Positions 8,357 through 17,390 of a stretch of 64,000 nt of DNA are shown here, in pieces; the stretch's first letter is position 1; each line of letters begins with the position of its first letter. Position numbers and translations under genes: made by a program. The DNA is from Halorussus salinisoli (GTDB taxonomy: Archaea; Halobacteriota; Halobacteria; Halobacteriales; Haladaptataceae). The notes under the pieces were generated by a model. That model saw only the letters and a list, made by a program, of their open reading frames with translations. It did no database searches and was not told the origin of the DNA. Location of the stretch: NCBI GenBank assembly GCA_005239435.1, contig SZNP01000001.1, positions 248,001 to 312,000 on the forward strand, read 5' to 3'.

Positions 8357-9751
8357 ATGAGCGACGCGGCATTGGACGTCGTCGAGTTCCTGCTCACCGC
8401 GAGCCTCTACAACGACAACCGAGAGCTAGACGAGAATGACCTACCTCCGCGCTACCGGCAGGTCTTCTGGCCCGACGGCACGACCGAATCGACAGACCGT
8501 GACAGACCCGGCAGTGACGACTCCCCGCTCGGCATCGAGCGCCCGATTCGACCCACTATCGAGACCACGCGCCGAGCGACCGGGGTCGAGAACCCGTGGA
8601 GTGCCATCTCCGAGTTGATGTTCAGCGACCGCGACGAGTTCTCCGGTTCGCTCGAACTCACCCAACGAGATATGGCCGAGGAGTGGTTTCTCGACCGCGG
8701 CGAGGAGCGCGTCCTCCACAACCCCGTGCTGGCTTACGCCTTCGCCGAGGAGGTGGACGGTGTGGACTACGAGGCCGCCCGCGACGCCAACCGTCCGGTG
8801 CAGGCCGACCGAGCGTGGATAGACGGCCTGCTCTCCCAGTACTTCGCCGACGAGGACGAAGAGGAGATGCTCGACCTCGTGGACATCCGCGCGCCCGAGG
8901 AGATAGAGACCACGCTGGACGACCTCGTACTGACCGAGGACCAGGAGGCCGAGATTCACAAGATAGTCAAGGCCATCGAACACCGGGAGTATCTGGCCCA
9001 GATCGGCCTCCGCGAGATCGGAAAACTCTTGTTCGTCGGACCGCCCGGCACGGGCAAGACCTCGACCGCGCGGGCGCTGGCCTACGACCTCGACCTCCCG
9101 TTCGTGGAGGTCAAACTCTCGATGATTACGAGCCAGTATCTCGGCGAGACCGCCAAGAACGTCGAGAAGGTGTTCGAGGTGGCCAAGCGACTCTCGCCCT
9201 GTATCCTGTTCATGGACGAGTTCGACTTCGTGGCCAAGACCCGCGCGAGCGACGAGCACGCCGCCATCAAGCGCGCGGTCAACACCCTCCTGAAGTCCAT
9301 CGACAACATCAGCCTGATTCAGGACGACGTACTCCTCATCGGTGCGACCAACCACCCCGACCAACTCGACGCCGCGGCGTGGCGGCGCTTCGACGAGATC
9401 GTCAACTTCCCCAAGCCCGACGCGGGGATGCGTTCGGACATCCTCCGACTCATCACCCGGCCGATGGACATCGTGGACTTCGACCCCGACGAGTTGGCCG
9501 ACGAGACCGAGGGGCTGACCGGGAGCGACCTCCGGATGGTCCTCCGCGAAGCGGTGCTGGACGCCCTGACGGAGGAGCGAACCGCGCTCACCCAGGAGGA
9601 CTTCGTGGACGCGATAAAGGACTTCGAGGAGCGCGACAACCTCAAGGATCTCGACATGATAGAGGGCGACCACGACGCGCTGGTGGCCGGTGGCGACATC
9701 TCGGGGTCCGGCGACGCGAGCGCCGACGGCGGCCACTCTCACGACCACTGA
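8357..9751 (+). CDS. AAA+ ATPase
   Basis: A 464-residue protein. The N-terminal 180 residues are a family-specific acidic region. The AAA+ module has Walker A GPPGTGKT at 228-235, Walker B CILFMDEFDF, a sensor-1 region (LLIGATNHPDQLDAAAWRRFD) and a sensor-2/lid part (TEGLTGSDLRMVLREAV). The tail is Gly/Asp/His-rich, ending GGHSHDH. It resembles the FtsH/Cdc48-like branch but has no protease domain, so it may be a remodelling ATPase with unknown substrate. The ATG at 8357 has CTTAAG at 8325-8330, about 27 bp before it, fitting a leaderless transcript. Confidence 0.85.
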   Translation: MSDAALDVVEFLLTASLYNDNRELDENDLPPRYRQVFWPDGTTESTDRDRPGSDDSPLGIERPIRPTIETTRRATGVENPWSAISELMFSDRDEFSGSLELTQRDMAEEWFLDRGEERVLHNPVLAYAFAEEVDGVDYEAARDANRPVQADRAWIDGLLSQYFADEDEEEMLDLVDIRAPEEIETTLDDLVLTEDQEAEIHKIVKAIEHREYLAQIGLREIGKLLFVGPPGTGKTSTARALAYDLDLPFVEVKLSMITSQYLGETAKNVEKVFEVAKRLSPCILFMDEFDFVAKTRASDEHAAIKRAVNTLLKSIDNISLIQDDVLLIGATNHPDQLDAAAWRRFDEIVNFPKPDAGMRSDILRLITRPMDIVDFDPDELADETEGLTGSDLRMVLREAVLDALTEERTALTQEDFVDAIKDFEERDNLKDLDMIEGDHDALVAGGDISGSGDASADGGHSHDH

Positions 9752-10190
9752 CCTCCTTCGCCGTGCTTCCTCGTCCTTCCTACGCCCGTTCGCGCCGAGA
9801 CGGAAATCTGTAATCCACGTAGTCGTAACTGACTGCCTCGCAGCGTCCTAGACATACCAAAACAATGTCTAAGAACATATTTACAATCCTCAAAGATGGT
9901 TGTACCCACCTTAACCGTGGCGCTTCTCGTCGCGAGACTCCGTTAGCAAAAGCGTGGACGACTCCACGCAAGCCCGTTCTCACTCCGAGGAAGCGAGGTG
10001 GTGGCTACGAATCGCCGCAAACGCTGCGACGATTCTCACCTGCATCCTCGCGACGGCCACAGCCTTCGGTTGCTGTGAACTACCCCTCTTGGGGTCGGAT
10101 GAGGGCTGGCGACCAGGCTCGTAACCTTCAGTCTCGCGGTTCGGTCCCTGTCCCGGAGAACTTTGTACCCCAAGCGACTACCTCCGGCAA
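9752..10190. other. Intergenic region with consecutive hairpins, possible structured RNA or mobile-element remnant
   Basis: A 439-bp gap without a convincing protein gene. It holds a perfect inverted repeat TAGACAT/ATGTCTA (9849-9855 and 9865-9871) and three hairpins: GCGTGGA/TCCACGC (9952-9969); CACAGC/GCTGTG (10058-10077), which can close a C(UUCG)G tetraloop in plus-strand RNA; and ACCCC/GGGGT with loop TCTT (10082-10095). The stretch 9870-9910 is AT-richer than its surroundings. Terminal palindromes of this sort are found in IS200/IS605-type element ends and in structured RNAs, but I cannot identify the family. Confidence 0.35.
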
Positions 10191-11015
10191 ATGCAGGTCA
10201 CGTTGCTCGGGACCGGAGACACGACCGGCACGCCCACGCCAGATTGCGACTGTGACACCTGTCGGGAGGCCAGAGACCGCGGCGTCGAACGCTCCAGGTT
10301 CTCGGTCCACGTCCGGAACGAGCGCACCGACGAGGCGCTCCTGATAGACGCCAGTCCCGACTTCCGCCACCAGTTTCTGACCCAGGAGGTCGGTCTCCCC
10401 GACGAGGCCGTCATCACCCACGTTCACTTCGACCACCTCGACGGACTGGGCAACGCCTACCGACTGTTCGACGACCTGCCGGTCCACGCCGCGAACGAGG
10501 TGGACCCCCTGACCGACGAGAGCGTGGCCGGGACCATCCGGAGCAAGTACGACTACCTCGACAGGGTGACGGTCCACGACCACGCGCCGCTCGAACCCTT
10601 CGAGACCTGCGGGTTCGAGGTGACGCTGGTGCCGGTCGTCCACCCGCCGATGCTCTGTTACGGCGTCGCGGTCGAGGACCCCGAAACCGGCGCGAAACTC
10701 GCGCTGACCGGTGACACCAACTACGACGTGCCCGACGAGAGTCGCGCGGTGCTGGCCGACGCCGACCTCCTGCTCGCCGAGGCGCTGGTGCCCGCACACC
10801 TCTGCGAACACCACCCGCTCGGCGGCGACCACCACGACGAGAACGGTGTCCCCCAAACGTTCGGCACCAAGCACATGACCCGCGAGGGCGCACTGGCGCT
10901 GGCCGACGACCTCGACGCGGCCGAAACGCGACTCGTCCACGTCTCGCACTTCTACCCGGCCGAGGAGGCCTTCGAGGAACCGCTGGCGCTGGACGGCGAG
11001 CAGTACCGACTCTAG
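10191..11015 (+). CDS. PhnP-like MBL-fold metallohydrolase
   Basis: A 274-residue metallo-beta-lactamase-fold hydrolase. It starts MQVTLLGTGDTTGTP and carries a cysteine cluster CDCDTC at about 18-23, reminiscent of the extra zinc-binding site of PhnP-type cyclic phosphodiesterases. The metal motif is THVHFDHLDG, with further ligands in VPVVHPP, LTGDTNYD and HVSHFYP. It probably cleaves a cyclic or other phosphodiester, but the substrate is not known. The last codons overlap the end of the convergent arylsulfotransferase-like gene by 4 bp. The ATG at 10191 gives the typical short beta strand start of the fold. Confidence 0.85.
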   Translation: MQVTLLGTGDTTGTPTPDCDCDTCREARDRGVERSRFSVHVRNERTDEALLIDASPDFRHQFLTQEVGLPDEAVITHVHFDHLDGLGNAYRLFDDLPVHAANEVDPLTDESVAGTIRSKYDYLDRVTVHDHAPLEPFETCGFEVTLVPVVHPPMLCYGVAVEDPETGAKLALTGDTNYDVPDESRAVLADADLLLAEALVPAHLCEHHPLGGDHHDENGVPQTFGTKHMTREGALALADDLDAAETRLVHVSHFYPAEEAFEEPLALDGEQYRL

Positions 11016-12243
11016 CCCGTCGAGTTTCGCGCTCCGGCGTCTTCGGTCTCCTCGCCGTAGAACGCCCGCCTTGCGTCCGTCAGGCCGCGAGCCTCGCGAA
11101 GCGTTGCGTGACAGGCCGCGAGATCGCCATCGTCGGCGTGTAGTCCGGCGCTGTCGGTGATTTCGTGCAATCCTGTCGCGTTCTCGTCGCGCATGGTCGG
11201 ACCTGCGCTCTCCTCTACGTGGGTCAGGCGCGCGGCGTCGTACGGCAACCACGGTGCGTAGAACTCCCACACGAGCGTTCCCTCGGGGATCACTTCCGCG
11301 ACGCGCTCGTTTTTGGTGTCGGTGACGAGGGTGTTCCCGCTCGGGAGGCGGTCGGCGTCTCGCGGCCAGTCGAGCGTCTGCTCCGAGCGTCCACGTTTGA
11401 CTCCAATTCGTGCCCTCCTTGGCGTACTCCACGATCCGGTCGTTGTGGCTGTCGGCGACCAGAATCGTGGGGTCCCGTTTCGGCTTTCGAGGTAGTCGGG
11501 GTTGTGCTGTCGGTTCAGAACGTCGTAGTCGTCGCTGCCGAGGCGCATCTCGATCTCCTTCGTGGAGCGATTCACGAGGAGGGCCTGGTCGAAGTTCCGC
11601 GGGGAAACGAGGTACCGGCCCGGCGCGATTTCGTCCAGGTCGTTGACGTGAGTCCACGCTTTGGTGTAGTCCGCTCCCCGTTCTTTCTCGAAGTCGGTCT
11701 GCTCGTGGAATTGCCACTGCCAGACGATTTCGTCTCGCGTCCGATTGTAGACGAAAATCCGAGCGTCGTTCTCCCCGACCGTCTCGTTGTAGTTACGCAT
11801 ATTGGCGACCAGAATCTCGCTCCCGCCGTCGATGAGGTCGGCGTCGTGGGTGTCGGCGATGTCGAACTCGACCGACCGGACGGCCTCTTGGGTTCGGGGG
11901 TCGAACTCGTAGACGACCGTCTTCCCGCCTCGGACTGCCGCGGTGACGAAGACGTTTCCGTTGGCCATCGGGTCCACGTCGTAACTCCAGACCGCACCGA
12001 ACCGCTCGGCGTTGTGATGCACCCACAGAATTTCGCCCGTCGGCCCGACTCCGACCAGCATCGCAGGTTGTTTACCGCTCTCGTTGTAGCCCTGTACGCT
12101 GAGGACAGTTACTCCGTCTGCCGGGCGCTCTACCGTTCCGACGCAAGGATTCTTGGCTACGGGTCCCGCGACGGCCCCGGTCGAGAGCCAGAGACAACAC
12201 GCCAACGCGACCGCCAATCGAGAATTGCTCGAACTACCCCCAT
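11012..12243 (-). pseudogene. Arylsulfotransferase-like secreted protein, frameshifted copy
   Basis: This is a tandem paralogue of the gene at 12286-13782, with shared stretches such as DTHDADLIDGG, ILVANMRNYN, PRNFDQALLVNRSTKEIEM, WPRDADRLPSGNTLVTD and WEFYAPWLPYDAARL. Between about 11383 and 11472 the main frame reads nonsense, while another frame reads ILVADSHNDRIVEYAKEG, matching the paralogue. One base appears lost near 11469-11472 (a run of four G on the plus strand where five are expected) and one gained near 11381-11388. The start also looks damaged: an ATG at 12243 is out of frame with the signal-peptide-like LAVALACCLWLSTGAVAG, which could otherwise start at a TTG at 12217. The PGF-CTERM anchor of the paralogue is absent. 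True decay and sequencing error are both possible. Confidence 0.65.
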
Positions 12244-12285
12244 AGGACGTTCCCTCGACGCGCTCGTTCTTGTAGGTTTGCCGAC

Positions 12286-13782
12286 CTACCGCCGCGTGAG
12301 CCCGAGTGCGACGAACAGGCCCGCGAGCGCCGCGAGGGGGCCGAAGCCGGGGACGCCGGTCGAACCTGCGGATTCGCCGTCCTCGTCGCCGGTTCCGCTC
12401 GCGTCGTTCTGGTCCGAATCGCTCTCGTCCGTCTCGTCGTCCATCGCGCCCTCCGAGGTCTGGCCGTCGTCGCTCGCGTCGGCGGGACTCTGCCCGTCGG
12501 CCCACCCGCTGACGTTCTGGAGTCGGTCGTGGCACTCGCTCAGTCGGGTCTGATTCTGGTGGAGGTCGCTGTCGCCGCTAAGTTCGTGGGTTCCGGTGGC
12601 GTTCAGGTCAGTCGCGGTCGGGCCGCCGTGTTCACCTGCGGGGATTCGGGCCGCGTCGTACACCAGCCACGGAGCGTAGAACTCCCAGACGACTTCGCCC
12701 TCGGGAGTCACTTCCATCACGCGGTGGTTGCTGGAGTCCGTGACGAGGGTGTTCCCGCTCGGGAGGCGGTCGGCGTCTCGGGGCCAACTCAGGTCGCCTT
12801 TCAGCGTCCACGTCCGGGTCCAGCCATCGCCGTCGGTCAGGTCGCCGTCGGGGTTGGCGTACTCCACGATGCGGTCGTTCTCGCTGTCGCCGACGATGAG
12901 CGTGGGCGTCCCGTTCTCGCTTTCGAGGTAGTCGGGGTTGTGCTGTTCGGCGAGGATGTCCGTCTCGCCGTCTTCGCCGAGTTTCATCTCGATGTCGTTC
13001 GTGGACCGGTTCACGACGATGGCCTGGTCGAAGTTCCGCGGCGAGGCGAGATATAGACCGTCGCCGATCTTGTCCACGTCGTTGACGTGGGTCCAGTCGT
13101 CGGTGTAGTTCTCTTCGAGATTCTCGCGGTCGTAGTGGTCGTCGAAGCGCCACTCCCACTCTATCTCCTCGGTCGTGCGGTTGTAGACGAAGATACGGTC
13201 GTCGTTACGTTCGGCAGTAGCGTTGTAGTTGCGCATATTCGCCAGCAGAATCTCCTCACCGTCGTTGATGAGGTCGGCGTCGTGGGTGTCGCCAAGGTCG
13301 AAGGTCTTCGACCAGACGCGCTCCTGAGTCTCGGGATTCAACTCGTAGACGAGCGTCTCGTGGCCCTTCACGGTGGCAGTGACGAAGAGGTTCCCGTTGT
13401 CCATGGGGTCGACGTCGTAGCCCCAGACCACGTCGTACTTCTCGCCGCTCTGGTGGACCCACCGTATCTCGCCGTTCGGGCCGACCCCGACGAGTTTGGC
13501 GGGACGTTTGCCGCCGTCCTCGCCGAACTTGAACCCCTGGACGCTGATGACGGTCGTCCCCCCGGCGGATGACTCTATCGTCCCCGCGCAGGGATTGGGG
13601 TGGCCGTCGGCCGCGTTCTGGGCGACTCCGACTGAACCGGTTCCGTTCGGGGCGATTTCGCTCGGACCGGTTCCGCCCGAGACGGCGACCACGGGAGTTA
13701 TCATCGAAAGGCTACACAACAGCGCCAGCGCGGCGGCGAGTGGCCGCCGGGAGGGTACGTGCATGGATTCTGATATCGACAT
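12286..13782 (-). CDS. Arylsulfotransferase-like (ASST-type beta-propeller) surface protein with PGF-CTERM anchor
   Basis: A 498-residue protein from the ATG at 13782 (a second ATG at 13764 is possible). It has an N-terminal signal peptide (hydrophobic LAAALALLCSLSMITPVVAV), then a repeated beta-propeller-like body with NGEIRWVHQ, YDVDPMDNGNLFVT, DTHDADLINDG, TWTLKGDLSWPRDADRLP and GEVVWEFYAPW. It ends with an Asp/Glu/Ser-rich stalk and VPGFGPLAALAGLFVALGLTRR-type PGF-CTERM, the signal for archaeosortase processing and lipid anchoring. Family knowledge suggests sulfate transfer between aryl groups, but the catalytic histidine cannot be assigned by eye. It should be displayed on the cell surface. 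Confidence 0.8.
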   Translation of the reverse strand: MSISESMHVPSRRPLAAALALLCSLSMITPVVAVSGGTGPSEIAPNGTGSVGVAQNAADGHPNPCAGTIESSAGGTTVISVQGFKFGEDGGKRPAKLVGVGPNGEIRWVHQSGEKYDVVWGYDVDPMDNGNLFVTATVKGHETLVYELNPETQERVWSKTFDLGDTHDADLINDGEEILLANMRNYNATAERNDDRIFVYNRTTEEIEWEWRFDDHYDRENLEENYTDDWTHVNDVDKIGDGLYLASPRNFDQAIVVNRSTNDIEMKLGEDGETDILAEQHNPDYLESENGTPTLIVGDSENDRIVEYANPDGDLTDGDGWTRTWTLKGDLSWPRDADRLPSGNTLVTDSSNHRVMEVTPEGEVVWEFYAPWLVYDAARIPAGEHGGPTATDLNATGTHELSGDSDLHQNQTRLSECHDRLQNVSGWADGQSPADASDDGQTSEGAMDDETDESDSDQNDASGTGDEDGESAGSTGVPGFGPLAALAGLFVALGLTRR

Positions 13783-13912
13783 CGTTCGGTTTCTACTTAC
13801 TGGTTGGCGTGCGCTCCGCGAGAGACCGACCGGAGGGCACGGCGATTCACGCCCGGTTGGTTGCATTTCCGACGTGAATACTTTGTGTCTTCTCGCCGTA
13901 CTCGTCGAGTGT

Positions 13913-14371
13913 ATGGCCGCGACACTCCGGCGACGACTCGCCGACGCCGACTTCTGGGACCGCCACGCCAACCCCGCGAGTGGGTGGTCGCGGATTCCGA
14001 CGGGCCCGCTACTGACGTACGCCATCTACGCCCGGAACTGGAAACTCCTCGCCGCGACGGTGGCGTTCGTCGTCGTCAACCCGGTCCTCTTTCCGGAACC
14101 TGGCCCCGGGGCCGACGAAGGCTGGATGACCAGAGGCGTCCGCGGCGAGCAGCTGTGGATGCAGGGCGCGGACGCGGGCCGGGCGAACCTCCTGAACGTC
14201 GCCAACGTTCCGGTCTTCCTGTACGCGCTCTACTCGGCAGTCCGACGACGCCCCGCCCGAACCACCGTCTTCACGGCGCTCACGATGGCGCTGAAACTGG
14301 CGTTCGTGAACGAGATGGCGACGCTCTACGACCGGGAGACGGGCCGAGCGTCCGCCGAGGAGGGCGCATGA
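13913..14371 (+). CDS. DUF6653 family membrane protein
   Basis: A 152-residue protein starting MAATLRRRLADADFWDRHANP. It has hydrophobic segments around YAIYARNWKLLAATVAFVVVNPVLF and in the second half (NVPVFLYALYSAV, LTMALKLAFVNEMATL), indicating a membrane protein with two to three helices. The pattern FWxRHxNPxSGW fits what I recall of haloarchaeal DUF6653. Its stop overlaps the start of yqeC (ATGA), implying translational coupling and possibly a related role. Confidence 0.75.
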   Translation: MAATLRRRLADADFWDRHANPASGWSRIPTGPLLTYAIYARNWKLLAATVAFVVVNPVLFPEPGPGADEGWMTRGVRGEQLWMQGADAGRANLLNVANVPVFLYALYSAVRRRPARTTVFTALTMALKLAFVNEMATLYDRETGRASAEEGA

Positions 14372-15099
14372 CCCTCCCCGAAGCCCTCGACGCCGAGACC
14401 GGCCTGACCTGCGTGGTCGGCGCGGGCGGGAAGAAGACGACCCTCTACGCGCTGGCCGACCGACTAGACCGGGCGGTCGTCACCGCTACGGTTCGCATCC
14501 CCATCTTCGACGCGGAAGTCGCCGAAGTCGTCGTGACCGAGCGACCGCAGACTGTCGTCTCCGACGCCCGGTCGTGGCCGCTCGGTCTCGTCCCCGAACG
14601 CGAACGCGACGACCGCTACCGGGGCTACGACCTCGAGACGGTCGCCGACCTCGCCGAGGCACACTCCGGGCCGGTCCTCGTCAAGGCCGACGGCGCGCGC
14701 ACTCGGTGGCTGAAGGCCCCGAACGAGCGCGAACCCCGGATTCCCGCGGCGGCCGACACCGTGGTTCCAATCGCCAGCGCCCGAGTCGTCGGTAAATCGC
14801 TCTCGGCGGAACACGTCCACCGGCCCGAGCGCGTGGCCGCGGTCGCGGGCCGCGAGGAGAGCGCGGAGATTCGGCCCGAAGACGTCGCGGCGGTCCTCGC
14901 TAGCGACGACGGCGGTCTGAAGGGCGTCCCGGAGGACGCGACCGCGGTTCCGGTCGTCAACATGGTCGACTCGCCGGAACTGGAGGAGACTGCGCGCGAA
15001 ATCGCCGACGAGGTCCTCGCGCACGCTCCCGACTCGGTGCCCCGCGTCGTGCTGACCCGGATGGTGGCCGACGACCCCGTGGTTGCGGTCGCGGAGTAG
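14368..15099 (+). CDS. yqeC: YqeC-like selenium-dependent hydroxylase accessory protein
   Basis: A 243-residue protein with a P-loop-like start (CVVGAGGKKTTLYALADRL). It continues with TATVRIPIFDAEV, VLVKADGARTRWLKAP and PIASARVVGKSLSAEHVHRPERVA, features of YqeC proteins linked to maturation of molybdenum hydroxylases. The start ATG overlaps the preceding DUF6653 stop codon, and AGGAGGG lies just upstream at 14358-14364 as a ribosome-binding site. MobA lies within 1.3 kb and AOR homologues within 10 kb, consistent with molybdopterin-enzyme maturation. The selenium link is known only from bacterial relatives. Confidence 0.8.
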   Translation: MTLPEALDAETGLTCVVGAGGKKTTLYALADRLDRAVVTATVRIPIFDAEVAEVVVTERPQTVVSDARSWPLGLVPERERDDRYRGYDLETVADLAEAHSGPVLVKADGARTRWLKAPNEREPRIPAAADTVVPIASARVVGKSLSAEHVHRPERVAAVAGREESAEIRPEDVAAVLASDDGGLKGVPEDATAVPVVNMVDSPELEETAREIADEVLAHAPDSVPRVVLTRMVADDPVVAVAE

Positions 15100-15165
15100 C
15101 GCCAGCGGACTCCTCGTTGCCAAACTTCTTGGTACCGGACAGATGATAGGAAATCGAGGCTCGAG

Positions 15166-15615
15166 ATGGCAACGGCTAGAGTTATTCGAGAAGAGGAACT
15201 GGACGAACTGTTGACGCTGTACCAGATGCTCAACCCGGACGACCCGGTCCTCGAAGGAAACGAAGCGCTACGCGACCAGTGGCGCGACGTGATGTGTGAC
15301 GAATCACTCGTAATCGTCGTCGTGCAACACGACGAACGACTCGTCTCTTCGTGCGTCCTCTTGATTACGAAAAACCTGACCAGAAACGCCAGACCTTTCG
15401 CCGTCATCGAGAACGTCGTAACGCACGAAGAGTACAGGCAGCACGGCTTCGCCAAACGCTGTCTGCAGAAAGCGACCGAGATCGCCGAGAACCGGGACTG
15501 CTACAAAATCATGCTGTTGACGGGGTCCGACAAGGAGTGGAAACACGACTTTTACGAGAACTGTGGGTTCGACAAGGAGGAGAAGACGGGGTTCGTACTC
15601 GACTTACGGGAGTAG
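15166..15615 (+). CDS. GNAT family N-acetyltransferase
   Basis: A 149-residue GNAT protein, transferring an acyl group from an acyl-CoA to an unknown amine. The acetyl-CoA motif is ENVVTHEEYRQHGFAKRCLQKA, with YRQHGFAK as the pyrophosphate-binding turn. The C-terminal motif is HDFYENCGFDKEEKTGFVL. The N-terminus (RVIREEELDELLTLYQMLNPDDP) is typical of GNAT proteins using small substrates. It stands 66 bp after yqeC on the same strand and converges on mobA. Its composition is less acidic than its neighbours, with more lysine and cysteine, which might point to transfer. Confidence 0.85.
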   Translation: MATARVIREEELDELLTLYQMLNPDDPVLEGNEALRDQWRDVMCDESLVIVVVQHDERLVSSCVLLITKNLTRNARPFAVIENVVTHEEYRQHGFAKRCLQKATEIAENRDCYKIMLLTGSDKEWKHDFYENCGFDKEEKTGFVLDLRE

Positions 15616-15700
15616 AGAACAGTTCCTTTCCGACGGACGAACGTCTTCGCGTCTGTATCGCCCGAGGAGGCGAACGGAAGAACTGGGCGTATCCGGCACT

Positions 15701-16315
15701 TCAGCGAAACCGCTCTGCCGCTGCCTCGAACTCCTCACGAGTGTTGACGTTCGCGAAGCTATCGGCGTCGAACTCCTCCAGTTCGTCCGCCTCGACCACC
15801 ACGTAGTCCAACTCGAACAGGGGTTCGATGATCTTGCTCTCGCCGCGTGCGAGGGCGCCGTCGCAGGCGTCGGCCATCGCTCTCGCTCGGTAGACGGCGT
15901 GGGTGGTCTCGAACCACTCGGTCGGTCGGGGGACCGCCGCGTCGCCGCCTCGAGCGCGCTCGAAGAGGTACCGCACGAGGTCAGCGTCGAGAAACGGCAT
16001 GTCGCAGGCCGCGACGAAGGCGTACTCCGAGTCGGTGGCTTCGACCTCCCGCAAGCCGTTCCGAATTCCGGCCATCGGCCCCTCGTCGGGACTGGGGTCG
16101 ATTGCGAACCGGACGGGAGCGTCGTAGCCCGCGAGGGCGTCGGTGATTTGCTCGCGCTGGTCGGTCCGGCAGTTGACCACGAGAACGTCCACGACGGGCG
16201 CGAGGCGGTCGGCGACCCGGCGAATCATCGGCACGCCCGCGAGGTCGGCGACCGCTTTGTCACCCTCCCCGAACCGCGTCGAGCGACCTCCCGCGAGGAC
16301 GACTCCGGCAGGCAT
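15701..16315 (-). CDS. mobA: Molybdenum cofactor guanylyltransferase
   Basis: A 204-residue nucleotidyltransferase. MobA links GMP from GTP to molybdopterin, forming the dinucleotide cofactor of DMSO-reductase-type enzymes. It begins with the diagnostic MPAGVVLAGGRSTRFGEGDK (nucleotide loop LAGGxSxRxGxDK), followed by DPSPDEGPMAGI and CDMPFLDADLVRYL (metal-binding aspartate). The length fits the family. It converges on the GNAT gene, with yqeC nearby. Start chosen as the ATG at 16315, because a longer in-frame extension lacks homology features. Confidence 0.9.
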   Translation of the reverse strand: MPAGVVLAGGRSTRFGEGDKAVADLAGVPMIRRVADRLAPVVDVLVVNCRTDQREQITDALAGYDAPVRFAIDPSPDEGPMAGIRNGLREVEATDSEYAFVAACDMPFLDADLVRYLFERARGGDAAVPRPTEWFETTHAVYRARAMADACDGALARGESKIIEPLFELDYVVVEADELEEFDADSFANVNTREEFEAAAERFR

Positions 16316-16539
16316 GGCCCGAGGTTCGACCGCCAGCGGGAAAGGCTTCGGGGCACTCCGGACCGCGCCGGAGGACACGTCTACGTCAGATGGGCAATCT
16401 CTGCGTTTGTTATGGAAATAACATTCTGCGTCTAAGCGTTTCGAGGGCGTCCGAACGTCACTCGTGCGGACGACCGGAGCGCGGCGGTCTCAGGACCAAA
16501 ACGCCTCCTCGTTCTCGGCCTCTCGTCTCGACCGTCGTC

Positions 16540-17184
16540 TCACTCGCTGCGAATCTGAGCGACCCGCGATTCGCCGGAGGAGGCGTCGATGTGGACGTTG
16601 AAGGTGTCGCCGTCCGCGGTGACGGCCCGGACGAGCCACGTGTTGCTCTCGCGGTAGGGTTGCTCGGGCACCTCGGCGACTTCGTGACCCTCCTCGACGA
16701 GGACCTGCCTCGCGCGCTCGATTGCGGTCTCGTCGTCCCTGACCGCCCGACGCTGGCGCGCGAGGTTGACGGTCAACACCGGCACCTCGCTGGTCCGGAC
16801 GACCTGCTCGGTCACGCTCCCGAGGACGTAGCGGTCCACGCCCGACCGGCCGTGGGTGCCCATCACGATCATCTCGGCGTCCTCCGCCGCCGCGTACTCC
16901 ACGATGGTCTCGGCGGGCGTCCCCTCCTCGATTGCGGTGACGACTTCGAGGCCGCGGTCTTCGGCCGCCTCCGCGATGGTGGCGACGGCCTCCCCGCCCT
17001 CGTTTTCGCGCGCCTCCCGCGTCTCCTCGCGGCCGGACTCGGAGGGTTGGTAGTCCAGCGCCTTCTCATCTACGACGTAGAGGGCGTGGACCGTCGCGTC
17101 ACAGAGTTCGGCCACGTTCAGGGCGTTCGAGACGACTGCTGGCTGTTCGCTCCCGTCGGTCGGAATCAGAATCCGGTCGTACAT
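16540..17184 (-). CDS. Universal stress protein (UspA) with C-terminal extension
   Basis: A 214-residue protein. Residues 1-140 are a classic UspA fold: start MYDRILIPTDGSEQ, ATP-binding motif MGTHGRSGVDRYVLGSVTEQVVRTSEVPVLTV. Residues about 150-214 form an extra domain (VLVEEGHEVAEVPEQPYRE, then TWLVRAVTADGDTFNVHIDASSGESRVAQIRSE) that resembles a PepSY-like peptide-binding unit. Such proteins bind ATP and are induced by stress. The ligand and partner are unknown. Start ATG at 17184 is at the usual Usp position. It is divergent from the thiolase gene. Confidence 0.88.
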   Translation of the reverse strand: MYDRILIPTDGSEQPAVVSNALNVAELCDATVHALYVVDEKALDYQPSESGREETREARENEGGEAVATIAEAAEDRGLEVVTAIEEGTPAETIVEYAAAEDAEMIVMGTHGRSGVDRYVLGSVTEQVVRTSEVPVLTVNLARQRRAVRDDETAIERARQVLVEEGHEVAEVPEQPYRESNTWLVRAVTADGDTFNVHIDASSGESRVAQIRSE

Positions 17185-17359
17185 GTGGGACCGTTCGACG
17201 GTGAGACGGAAATATCTCCCCGCTCGTCCCATCCGACCGAGAATCGTTGAGGTCCGAACCGAGCGAGCGCGGTCGGGAGTCCACCGAGTGCGGTCGGAGT
17301 CCGCCGGTTTTTCGCGCAGGGGCGGAAACTCCGAGCGACGAGTCCGGAGTTCTACCGTC

Positions 17360-17368
17360 CTTTAAGAC
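17360..17368 (+). promoter_or_regulatory. TATA-like promoter element of the thiolase gene
   Basis: CTTTAAGAC lies about 25-30 bp before the thiolase ATG at 17391, the standard haloarchaeal TATA spacing for a transcript starting at or just before the start codon. This supports that ATG over the open frame extending upstream to 17247. Confidence 0.5.
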
Positions 17369-17390
17369 CATCGAGACCCCATACAGAGGT

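Noticed and set aside
10128..11717. Long leftward frame covering the PhnP-like gene and part of the damaged arylsulfotransferase gene
   Set aside because: Only its short part at about 11383-11472 has homology, explained by the frameshift in that gene. The rest is antisense to the metallohydrolase.
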